Below are positions 1 to 5,515 of a stretch of DNA of 5,515 bases, piece by piece. Each line of letters opens with the position of its first letter. The stretch's first letter is position 1. The stretch is from positions 1 through 5,515 of the forward strand of contig NATN01000210.1 in assembly GCA_002085355.1 (NCBI GenBank), read 5' to 3'. Under the pieces are notes generated by a model. That model did not search any database and was not told the DNA's origin. It saw only the letters and a list, made by a program, of their open reading frames with translations. Position numbers and translations under genes: made by a program. Origin of the DNA: Candidatus Zhuqueibacterota bacterium 4484_87 (GTDB taxonomy: Bacteria > Zhuqueibacterota > Zhuqueibacteria > Thermofontimicrobiales > Thermofontimicrobiaceae).

Positions 1-763
1 AATTCAACTTTGACGCGGCAGTGTATCTTTTTGCTTTTAGCAAAGAAATCAACTGCTGAGTTTGTTTATCAGCTTCTTCATTTTTTGATTTCAATGCCAC
101 TAAAAATTGATAACTTCTTTCCAATTGCGCATTGCCGCGCTTTTTGCTATGCAACCCTGATTCCAATTCATGCAATTTTTCTGAAATAAGCTGGGAAAGT
201 TGTTGCTGATAATAATAATAATCCGCAGCGATTTTTTCAATCGTGGCGAGATTTTTTGTCGGCGCCGCTACCAATGCCTGACCCAGGCTAATTTCTTTTT
301 TAATTGAATAATCTTCAAAAGAGACAACAAAATTGGATAAATTTTCATTGATTAAAGCGACATCTCTGATGTGCTCCGTAGTCACGTTTATTTTATGCAA
401 AACAAAAAAAGAAAGACAGAGAAGAAAACAAAAGGCGCTTCCGTAAACGCCGACAAATTTTGTTCCGATCGTAACTAAATACTTTGTTTCTCCTTGAGGA
501 TCTTTCACGCGCGCGAAGTAGAGTCCCAGCCCCAGAAAAACAAATACAACTAAAATTTCTAAAATATAAAACCAGGTATTGCTTTTACTCCCTATGTCAA
601 ATTGCTGATTAGAGGGATCGGCTGAATACACCGATGATGAAAAATTATCTTCGGCGATTCCTGTCGCTGCATTCAAATCAGTTTCGACAAAGAAAACGCA
701 CACAAATGCCACAACAGCAACGAGCCAGAGCCAATGGCGAATAATCAAAGTTGCTCGTTTCAT
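1..763 (-). CDS. Probable methyl-accepting chemotaxis receptor, N-terminal part (3' end outside window)
   Basis: The frame is open from ATG at 763 to base 2 (254 codons) with no stop, so the C-terminus is missing. M1 is the only methionine in the stretch, and AAGGAG sits 7 bases upstream, which supports this start. Three hydrophobic segments are visible: about residues 6-26 (signal peptide or anchor), 64-84 and 103-122. Basic residues between segments 2 and 3 (R85, K87, K94, K102) suggest that loop is cytoplasmic. Residues 96-125 (starting LVTIGTKF) look like the usual start of a methyl-accepting chemotaxis protein: a short cytoplasmic lead, a membrane helix, then a helical sensor domain. Residues 126-254 are strongly helical and rich in Gln, Lys, Glu and Leu, as in four-helix-bundle ligand domains. 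HAMP and methylation/signalling domains would follow beyond the window. The receptor call rests on this topology and on the position just after cheA; another membrane sensor is possible. Confidence 0.66.
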   Translation of the reverse strand, partial: MKRATLIIRHWLWLVAVVAFVCVFFVETDLNAATGIAEDNFSSSVYSADPSNQQFDIGSKSNTWFYILEILVVFVFLGLGLYFARVKDPQGETKYLVTIGTKFVGVYGSAFCFLLCLSFFVLHKINVTTEHIRDVALINENLSNFVVSFEDYSIKKEISLGQALVAAPTKNLATIEKIAADYYYYQQQLSQLISEKLHELESGLHSKKRGNAQLERSYQFLVALKSKNEEADKQTQQLISLLKAKRYTAASKLN

Positions 764-770
764 CTTGTTT

Positions 771-776
771 CTCCTT
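771..776 (-). promoter_or_regulatory. Shine-Dalgarno site of the receptor gene
   Basis: The minus strand reads AAGGAG, then seven bases, then ATG at 763. This is a near-ideal ribosome binding site. It fixes the start of the truncated receptor gene, which has no alternative methionine in its first 254 codons. Confidence 0.8.
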
Positions 777-824
777 GCTATTTAAAATCGGATTTTCTTT
801 TACAATTATCACCCGCTATTTAAA
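777..824. repeat. 10-base direct repeat in the cheA-receptor gap
   Basis: The word GCTATTTAAA (plus strand) occurs at 777-786 and again at 815-824, 38 bases apart, within the 106-base AT-rich gap between cheA and the receptor gene. It could be a protein-binding site pair or chance in AT-rich DNA. I found no convincing promoter or intrinsic terminator in this gap. The only nearby stem is an A/T-rich 6-base inverted repeat at 856-870 that overlaps the cheA stop codon. Confidence 0.3.
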
Positions 825-869
825 TTTCGCTTTTTTAAAATAAGATTTATCTCACAAAGAATTTTTCTT

Positions 870-2972
870 TTAAAGGTTTTGTACAGCAGCGAACTCTTCC
901 CGCTCTGCAATTTCGATCAATTTTCCGGCATCGAGAATTAATGCAACTGCACCATTGCCCAGAATGGTCGCTCCGGAAATGCCTTCCACTCGACGGTACA
1001 ATTTTCCCAACGATTTTATCACTATTTGATGCTCGCCTTCAATTTCATCAACCACGATGCCAATTTTTTGGTCATTCACAAAGGCGATAACCAGATGCTC
1101 AATTGGTGGCAGCTTACCACCAATAGAAAAATGTTCGCGCAGCCGGATGAAGGGGATAACCTCACCCCGTATTTCAAGGATATCCCGATGTTTAAATTGC
1201 ACGTTCTCTTGAATATGAAATTCCTGGCAATCCTGCACCACAGAAATTGGCAAGACAAATCTCTCACCTCCTGTTTTAATCACCAGGCCATCAATAATTC
1301 CCAATGTGAGCGGAAGCCGCAAAGAAATGGTTGTCCCTTTTCCCAACTGACTTTCCACCGTCACAGTACCGCGCAAATCTTCCACATTTTTTCTGACAAC
1401 ATCCATTCCCACACCTCTGCCGGAAACATCACTCACTTTCTCCGCTGTAGAAAATCCTGGTTTAAAAATAAGTTGCAAAATTTCTGACGTGCTCATGGGC
1501 ATATTTTCCGGCACAAGACCTTTCTCTGCTGCGCGGGCGTGAATCATTTTAGGATCCATCCCTTTGCCATCATCTGAAATTTGAATAGTAACATCAGCGC
1601 CGCTCTGAAACGCTGCAATGCGAATCGTTCCCTGACGCGGCTTGCCATTTTGCTCGCGGATTTCCGGCGGCTCAATTCCATGATCGATGCTATTCCGAAT
1701 CAAATGCACCAATGGATCGCCCAAACGATCGATAATCGTTTTATCTAATTCCGTTTCGCCGCCCTCGAACTCCAGTTTTATCTCTTTGCCCAATGAGCGA
1801 GACAAATCACGCACGAGTCGTCTGTATTTGCTAAAAAGCGTACCAACAGGTATCAGCCGAATTTCCATGGCAATGTCGCGCAAACCGGCAGTCAGGCGTT
1901 CCAATTCTTCGGCGATGAGCAAATACTGACTATCGCTATTCTTCAAAACTTGCTGCGTCAAACTCGACTGAATAGTGACCAACTCGCCGACCAGGTTGAT
2001 CAAATTGTCCAATTTTTCTGATGAAACACGAATCCCGGATGTTTGCTCACTTTCCTGGCTATGCCGCTTATCAACGGAATCCTTTTTTCCCTCCTTCTGC
2101 TGCAATGCTGCTTTTTTACCGATTATTTCCTTTTCCTGTAAAGAAATTTCCTCAACTTTTGCATCAAATAATTGGCAAATTTCCTTAAATGAAAGTTGAT
2201 CGGATTGTTTCAACTTTTCCTTTACCCTGTCGAAATCTGCTGCGCTAAAGTCTCCATGGGAGCTGATTTCTTTGATTTGTATCTCACTTTCATCTTCAAC
2301 AAAAATGAAAACATCCTGAATGGCACGAATATCCCGCGAAGTCGATAAAATTATCGTCCAATATAAATAGCATTTTTGCGGATCGAATTCGCTGAAGGGC
2401 GGTAATTTGTCATTATGAGCTATTACCGTCCCCTGCCCCAGGTCAAGTAACTCACGCAATAGCAAAACAGGGTTTGTACCGGAAAGGAATAAATCATGAG
2501 GAGGAACAAAGTGGATTAAATATAATGTTTGTTTCTTTTCTTCCACTCCACTTTTTTGTAGAACAGTAGATTTTTGGGGCGACTTTTTTCCTGCTTTATC
2601 AGGCAAAAGCTTGGCAAATTCCCGCAAAATCTGGTCAACTTTTTCTTGCTGTTTCCCCAGATCCGCTCCGGGTTTGAGTAACATCAAATTAATCTGATCG
2701 CATGCTTCCAGAGTCAAATTTATCAACTCCGATGTAATTGCCAGCTCGCCGTCCCTTACTTTGTCGTAAACAGTTTCAATATCATGGGTGAAAGCGGAAA
2801 TATTGTCAAACCCAAACATCGCGCCATTACCTTTCATGTTATGCATGGCGCGAAAAACACGATCAATCAGGTCCCGATCATCAGGCCGTTCTTCCAATTC
2901 AAGCAATGTGTCCTGAACATCGTTGAGTAATTCTTTAGTTTCTTCTTTATATAATTCAATAAAGTTTTCCAT
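870..2972 (-). CDS. cheA: Chemotaxis histidine kinase CheA
   Basis: CheA autophosphorylates on a histidine in response to receptors and passes the phosphate to CheY in the cytoplasmic receptor array. The 700 residues fall within the usual size range. P1 (HPt) covers about 1-105, with phospho-acceptor His44 in HNMKGNGAMFGF. Residues 148-235 form a compact domain (FVPPHDLF, LLRELLDLG, VFIFVEDE) that I recognise from a subset of CheA proteins; it differs from the classical CheY-binding P2. A charged linker follows (about 236-312). P3 dimerisation spans 313-375 (IRVSSEKLDNLINLVGELV). P4 spans about 376-555, with N box Asn427 (RNSIDHGIE), G1 DDGKGMD (467-473), F box FKPGFS (503-508), G2 GRGVGMD (518-524) and G3 GKGTT (544-548). 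P5, the CheW-like domain, covers about 556-693. All catalytic motifs look intact. The gene starts 15 bases after the cheY stop, with only a weak purine-rich site (GCGGA), so translational coupling is plausible. Confidence 0.96.
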   Translation of the reverse strand: MENFIELYKEETKELLNDVQDTLLELEERPDDRDLIDRVFRAMHNMKGNGAMFGFDNISAFTHDIETVYDKVRDGELAITSELINLTLEACDQINLMLLKPGADLGKQQEKVDQILREFAKLLPDKAGKKSPQKSTVLQKSGVEEKKQTLYLIHFVPPHDLFLSGTNPVLLLRELLDLGQGTVIAHNDKLPPFSEFDPQKCYLYWTIILSTSRDIRAIQDVFIFVEDESEIQIKEISSHGDFSAADFDRVKEKLKQSDQLSFKEICQLFDAKVEEISLQEKEIIGKKAALQQKEGKKDSVDKRHSQESEQTSGIRVSSEKLDNLINLVGELVTIQSSLTQQVLKNSDSQYLLIAEELERLTAGLRDIAMEIRLIPVGTLFSKYRRLVRDLSRSLGKEIKLEFEGGETELDKTIIDRLGDPLVHLIRNSIDHGIEPPEIREQNGKPRQGTIRIAAFQSGADVTIQISDDGKGMDPKMIHARAAEKGLVPENMPMSTSEILQLIFKPGFSTAEKVSDVSGRGVGMDVVRKNVEDLRGTVTVESQLGKGTTISLRLPLTLGIIDGLVIKTGGERFVLPISVVQDCQEFHIQENVQFKHRDILEIRGEVIPFIRLREHFSIGGKLPPIEHLVIAFVNDQKIGIVVDEIEGEHQIVIKSLGKLYRRVEGISGATILGNGAVALILDAGKLIEIAEREEFAAVQNL

Positions 2973-2987
2973 AATTTTCCGCTCGCT

Positions 2988-3356
2988 TTAGCCCAGAACC
3001 TTTTTTACAACCGCGAGTAATTGTTCTTGCTTAAAAGGTTTCACAATCCATCCGGTAGCTCCGGCTTTTTTCCCCTCCTGTTTTTTAGTCATTTGCGATT
3101 CAGTAGTGAGCATAATCAACGGAATAAAACGGTATTTCTCGCTCGACCTGACTGCCTTGATGAATTCGATGCCGTTCATATTGGGCATATTCAAATCCAC
3201 AAACGCCAGATGTATCGGCAGACCGTTCATTTTCGCCAACGCATCTTTTCCGTCTTCTGCTTCCACAACATCAAATCCAGCGTTTTGAAGCGTCATCTTC
3301 ACGAACTGCCTCACACTCGGCGAATCATCAACGGTCATGATGGTTTTTCTTGGCAT
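2988..3356 (-). CDS. cheY: CheY-type single-domain response regulator
   Basis: This 122-residue protein is a lone receiver domain with no output domain, the form expected of a chemotaxis response regulator phosphorylated by CheA. The key residues are present: acidic pair Asp10-Asp11 (TVDDS), phospho-acceptor Asp54 (FVDLNMPNMNG), switch Thr84 (LTTES), Trp103 at the position of the CheY switch tyrosine, and Lys106 in the KPF motif. AAAGGGG lies 7 bases upstream of ATG, a strong ribosome binding site. The gene sits 33 bases after the STAS-like gene and 15 bases before cheA. Its output could be a flagellar motor, twitching or another pathway; no flagellar or pilus gene is in the window to decide. 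It could also act as a phosphate sink. Confidence 0.93.
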   Translation of the reverse strand: MPRKTIMTVDDSPSVRQFVKMTLQNAGFDVVEAEDGKDALAKMNGLPIHLAFVDLNMPNMNGIEFIKAVRSSEKYRFIPLIMLTTESQMTKKQEGKKAGATGWIVKPFKQEQLLAVVKKVLG

Positions 3357-3389
3357 TAATTTACCCCTTTGAAATTAATTCGACAAAAT

Positions 3390-3707
3390 TCAAAGCTTTC
3401 CGTTTGCATAATTGAAAAAAGAATAACAGCCAGCGATTTCCAACTGCTTTTTCACTTGCTTGTTTTCTAAACCAACAGTCTCTATTTTCTTTCCTCTTTT
3501 TCTAAAATCATTCATCAGAGAAAGAATCAATTGCAATTGCGCCGGATGCAATCGGACATCCTCGCCCATAACAATTCGCACCCCTTCGGCACTATTAATA
3601 ATTTCTGCTATTTTTTCTTTCTGCTCAAGCACGTCTTCCATTAATTGCTCGCCATGAAATTCGACAATAGCGGATTTTCCTTGTTTCTTAATTCTAAAAT
3701 TTCCCAT
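3390..3707 (-). CDS. Small STAS-domain-like protein of the chemotaxis operon
   Basis: This 105-residue protein has the size and pattern of a lone STAS domain, the fold of anti-sigma-factor antagonists such as SpoIIAA: a first strand pair (IKKQGKSAIVEFHGEQL), helix 24-39, strand VRIVMG (43-48), helix about 55-71, strand KIETVGL (74-80) and helix 82-92. Where classical members carry Asp-Ser-Ser/Thr-Gly, this one reads Leu53-His54-Pro55-Ala56, so the usual phosphorylatable serine is absent and kinase-controlled partner switching is unlikely at that site. It is the first gene of the operon, 33 bases before cheY, with GAGGA six bases before ATG. From memory, STAS proteins precede cheY-cheA in some chemotaxis clusters; their role is poorly known, and a structural or array-binding function is only inference. 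The STAS call rests on pattern, not on a profile search. Confidence 0.7.
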   Translation of the reverse strand: MGNFRIKKQGKSAIVEFHGEQLMEDVLEQKEKIAEIINSAEGVRIVMGEDVRLHPAQLQLILSLMNDFRKRGKKIETVGLENKQVKKQLEIAGCYSFFNYANGKL

Positions 3708-3737
3708 AATTCATCCTCAGTATGGATATATCGTATT

Positions 3738-3762
3738 AAAAGCAGGACTGTGAGCTGCTTTT
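3738..3762 (-). promoter_or_regulatory. Leader hairpin upstream of the STAS gene
   Basis: A perfect 8-base inverted repeat, AAAAGCAG (3738-3745) and CTGCTTTT (3755-3762), encloses a 9-base loop. It lies inside the predicted 5' leader, 30 bases before the STAS start codon. On the minus strand the second arm ends in TTTT followed by AA, so it resembles a weak intrinsic terminator or attenuator. With five A-T pairs of eight it is not very stable. It could equally be an operator or an RNA-stability element. Confidence 0.45.
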
Positions 3763-3800
3763 CCCTTCAAAGGCATGATTGCTTTATCAACCAGTCAAAA

Positions 3801-3829
3801 ATTATACCACTCACCAGTAGCGTTATAAA
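3801..3829 (-). promoter_or_regulatory. Predicted sigma70-type promoter of the STAS-cheY-cheA operon
   Basis: The minus strand carries a perfect -10 hexamer TATAAT (3806-3801) preceded by TG at 3809-3808, giving an extended -10 (TGGTATAAT). At exactly 17 bases spacing lies TTTATA (3829-3824), which matches four of six bases of TTGACA. Transcription would start near 3794, leaving a leader of about 87 bases before the STAS ATG at 3707. I saw no FliA-like (TAAA with GCCGATAA) or RpoN-like (TGGCAC with TTGC) element, so housekeeping expression rather than flagellar-class control is suggested. Confidence 0.65.
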
Positions 3830-3949
3830 AGAAAAAGCTTTGACCCAATCAATTCGCATAACTATCTGTTTATTTTTCAGTAACGAACAATGCAGAGGAA
3901 GGTTCAGCTTTAAAATTTAACAAAAAAAATTAACTGGTTCAGTGAAAAA

Positions 3950-3964
3950 ATTTCAATTTGAAAT
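3950..3964. repeat. 15-base palindrome, possible operator
   Basis: ATTTCAA and TTGAAAT are perfect inverted arms of seven bases around a single central base. The geometry suits a dimeric DNA-binding protein better than an RNA hairpin, since the loop would be one base. It lies about 120 bases upstream of the predicted -35 of the chemotaxis operon. Chance occurrence in AT-rich DNA is a real alternative. Confidence 0.35.
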
Positions 3965-4126
3965 GTGAGCTTGTTGCACGTTGAATTGGGAAATTATGAG
4001 CATTAAAAGCAGCTTTCTTTGAGGGAAAATAACAGAATCGGAAATATAACAAGTTTTCTTGAGGGATTTTGTAACTTTTGAAACTGATTAATCATTTTTT
4101 TATTGCTGCACAAAATGAACAATTTA

Positions 4127-5488
4127 TCAAATGTTGATTTTTAGCGCTTTCTTCATTTTTTCTATGGGAGCTTTTATGCGATTCTGGCTACTGTCTGCAC
4201 GCGCCTCAAAATTTTCCAGTTGCTTCAACCAATCAATCAATAGAGGCACCAATTCAGGATGTTCTCGCGCCTCGCGAGGGGTTTTATTCATCAGTATCGG
4301 TATTGGCTCATCGAGTAAATTCATATAATAATTTTCAATAAGTTTTTCACTTATTTCAATCGGCACTTCATCATTTTGTTTATTTTCTACAGGTTGCTCC
4401 TTTTCCATTTCCAATTTTTTATCAAGTTTTAACGTGTTGGTGCGCTTGTAGGCCACAGCATTTCCGAAAATCCGTTCAAAATATTTAACAGCAAAATCAA
4501 CAATCTCTCGAGATCGCACTTCTAATCTGCATAATAATTGATCGACATACAAGTTTCCGATTTGCTCTACGTTCGTCGCATTGCCAAACTTGTCCAATGG
4601 CTTTGAGCTGATCATAATGCCGTTTGTCGTATCTCCTATTTCCATTGGTTTCAGTTCTTCTTCGATACCCTGCGTAATCCAGTCAAACTCATAGCGTAAA
4701 AGCTTTCGTTTCGTTCTGCTATCTTTCCTAAATTTTGTTTTGACAAATAAAAAATCAGAGTGATTTTCGATTTCTTTCAAGATGGACTTAAGGTCCTTTA
4801 CCTTAAAGCGGACTTCACAAAGCTGTAACTCGCCATACCTTGTATAAATTTTTTTATTCAATTCGCCTTCCCGGATATCTCGCTCTATCTGAAAAAAAAT
4901 CTCCCATCGGTCTTTCGCAAATTCGGGGAAATCATCATATTTATACTCGGACATGGCTGTTTCTATTTTTTCAATAATAAATTTCTTATCGGAAGGTTTG
5001 AAAAGGGATAAGGATCCGGTCGCATAATACTCGCCGCGAAAACGATAGCACCGCGCCCGAAAAACATCCCATTTGACGAACTTATCAGAACTCGAAATAT
5101 CTCTTAAAAACCCTTCTTCTCCTGTAATAATTGACTTAATATAGCTGCCCTCTCCGGGTAATACCTCCTGGACCTCATAAAAATCCAAATGAGACACTGC
5201 TTGTACCCGCATTTCTTCGAGCTCTGATTGACTAAATCGCTCAGGATAATGTTCAATCACCCAATTCAGAAAATAATCATCCAGTTCACTGAAATAAAAA
5301 TCGATAAAAAGAATATCAAACAATTGCAAGAAGGCCAATTGCTGGACGCCCTCATTTCCCGCCGCAAGTCGCCGTTTAAAATCTGCCTCGGATTCATGAA
5401 AAAGCCGCTTGATTACAACAGGAATCTTGCGCGCTAATCTCGGATTCTCAGAAAAAACATCGGATACCTTTGACTCAAAAGTTGCCAT
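4127..5488 (-). CDS. Uncharacterised 453-residue protein with a DUF2384-like C-terminal motif
   Basis: I cannot assign a function. There is no signal peptide or clear membrane helix, so it is probably cytoplasmic. Residues 1-100 are mostly helical and acidic. Residues 104-163 hold a block (EVQEVLPGEGSYIKSIITGE, then SSSDKFVKWDVFRARC and a GEYYATGSL turn) that I recognise from a scattered uncharacterised family, some members of which carry SEC-C zinc motifs; no SEC-C cysteine cluster is present here. Residues 205-350 alternate strands and helices. After a charged linker (about 355-378), residues 386-425 read YYMNLLDEPIPILMNKTPRE followed by a helix. This resembles the motif of MbcA/ParS/Xre-type (DUF2384) C-terminal domains, where such regions bind a partner. 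The last 25 residues are basic. AAGGG lies seven bases before ATG, supporting the start. A 419-base gap and a separate promoter divide it from the chemotaxis genes, so no shared role is implied. Confidence 0.85.
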   Translation of the reverse strand: MATFESKVSDVFSENPRLARKIPVVIKRLFHESEADFKRRLAAGNEGVQQLAFLQLFDILFIDFYFSELDDYFLNWVIEHYPERFSQSELEEMRVQAVSHLDFYEVQEVLPGEGSYIKSIITGEEGFLRDISSSDKFVKWDVFRARCYRFRGEYYATGSLSLFKPSDKKFIIEKIETAMSEYKYDDFPEFAKDRWEIFFQIERDIREGELNKKIYTRYGELQLCEVRFKVKDLKSILKEIENHSDFLFVKTKFRKDSRTKRKLLRYEFDWITQGIEEELKPMEIGDTTNGIMISSKPLDKFGNATNVEQIGNLYVDQLLCRLEVRSREIVDFAVKYFERIFGNAVAYKRTNTLKLDKKLEMEKEQPVENKQNDEVPIEISEKLIENYYMNLLDEPIPILMNKTPREAREHPELVPLLIDWLKQLENFEARADSSQNRIKAPIEKMKKALKINI

Positions 5489-5515
5489 GATAATTCCCTT
5501 GCCATCTTATATTCA

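Larger units (their letters stand above)
3708..4126. other. 419-base intergenic region upstream of the chemotaxis operon
   Basis: This AT-rich gap lies between the stop of the 453-residue gene and the STAS start. It contains the operon promoter, a leader hairpin and a palindrome, listed separately. Its distal part (about 3830-4126) shows no credible gene: the longest minus-strand frame with an ATG that I found by eye is 30 codons (4095-4003) without a ribosome binding site. I saw no GC-rich stem followed by a T-run after the 453-residue gene, so its transcription may end by Rho or read through. Short words recur: ATTAAAAGCAG at 3735-3745 and 4002-4012, TTGAGGGA at 4019-4026 and 4059-4066, and GGTTCAG at 3901-3907 and 3936-3942. 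Confidence 0.7.

Noticed and set aside
209..222. Trinucleotide run (ATAATAATAATAAT) as a phase-variable microsatellite
   Set aside because: It is a short in-frame run encoding four tyrosines (182-185). A three-base unit would not shift the frame, and the helical context explains it as ordinary coding sequence.
856..870. Inverted repeat AAAGAA/TTCTTT at the end of cheA as a terminator
   Set aside because: The stem has only two G-C pairs, the loop is three bases, and no T-run follows on the minus strand. It is not a convincing terminator.
1026..1487. 153-codon plus-strand open frame opposite cheA
   Set aside because: It lies wholly antisense to the conserved P4-P5 region of cheA, and its translation shows no domain or motif. 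It is a shadow frame.
3645..3920. 91-codon plus-strand open frame spanning the STAS start and the operon promoter
   Set aside because: It overlaps the STAS start on the opposite strand and the predicted promoter, and has no plausible protein pattern.
4003..4095. 30-codon minus-strand open frame in the intergenic region
   Set aside because: It has no ribosome binding site before its ATG, no recognisable protein features, and AT-rich composition like its surroundings.
5506..5511. TATAAG on the minus strand as a -10 element for the 453-residue gene
   Set aside because: It lies only 17 bases before the start codon, so transcription would begin within or after the ribosome binding site. The -35 region is outside the window.

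Overview
This window is bacterial and gene-dense. All five supported genes lie on the minus strand, so transcription runs from high to low coordinates. Proteins are Lys/Glu/Ile-rich and the gaps are very AT-rich, pointing to a moderately AT-rich genome. The phylum cannot be named from the sequence. The CheA variant and the receptor's predicted extracytoplasmic domain resemble those I associate with Gram-negative chemotaxis clusters, but this is an impression from memory.

Layout in transcription order: (1) 5488-4127, a 453-residue protein of unknown function. It has a central block that I recognise from a widespread uncharacterised family, and a C-terminal motif resembling the MbcA/ParS/Xre (DUF2384-type) C-terminal domain. 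(2) 4126-3708, a 419-base AT-rich gap. It holds a good sigma70-type promoter with an extended -10 (3829-3801), a leader hairpin (3762-3738), a 15-base palindrome (3950-3964) and some short repeated words. No clear terminator is visible. (3) 3707-3390, a small STAS-like protein lacking the usual phosphorylatable serine. (4) 3356-2988, a CheY-type single-domain response regulator. (5) 2972-870, a CheA-family histidine kinase with a complete set of catalytic motifs. (6) 763 to beyond base 1, the N-terminal 254 residues of a membrane protein, most likely the methyl-accepting chemotaxis receptor of the cluster. It is truncated by the window edge and has no in-frame stop.

Genes 3 to 6 read as one chemosensory operon. 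The receptor would sense a signal and modulate CheA. CheA would autophosphorylate on His44 and pass phosphate to Asp54 of CheY, with the STAS-like protein as an accessory partner of unknown role. The gaps within STAS-cheY-cheA are 33 and 15 bases. The cheA-receptor gap is 106 bases. No cheW, cheR, cheB or cheD lies in the window; they could follow beyond base 1. Nothing shows that the 453-residue protein is functionally linked to the operon.

I saw no RNA genes, CRISPR array, insertion sequence or clear mobile element. No wholly new system is demonstrated. The most interesting points are the serine-less STAS protein, the non-canonical region between P1 and P3 of CheA, the extended N-terminus of the receptor, and the composite 453-residue protein.
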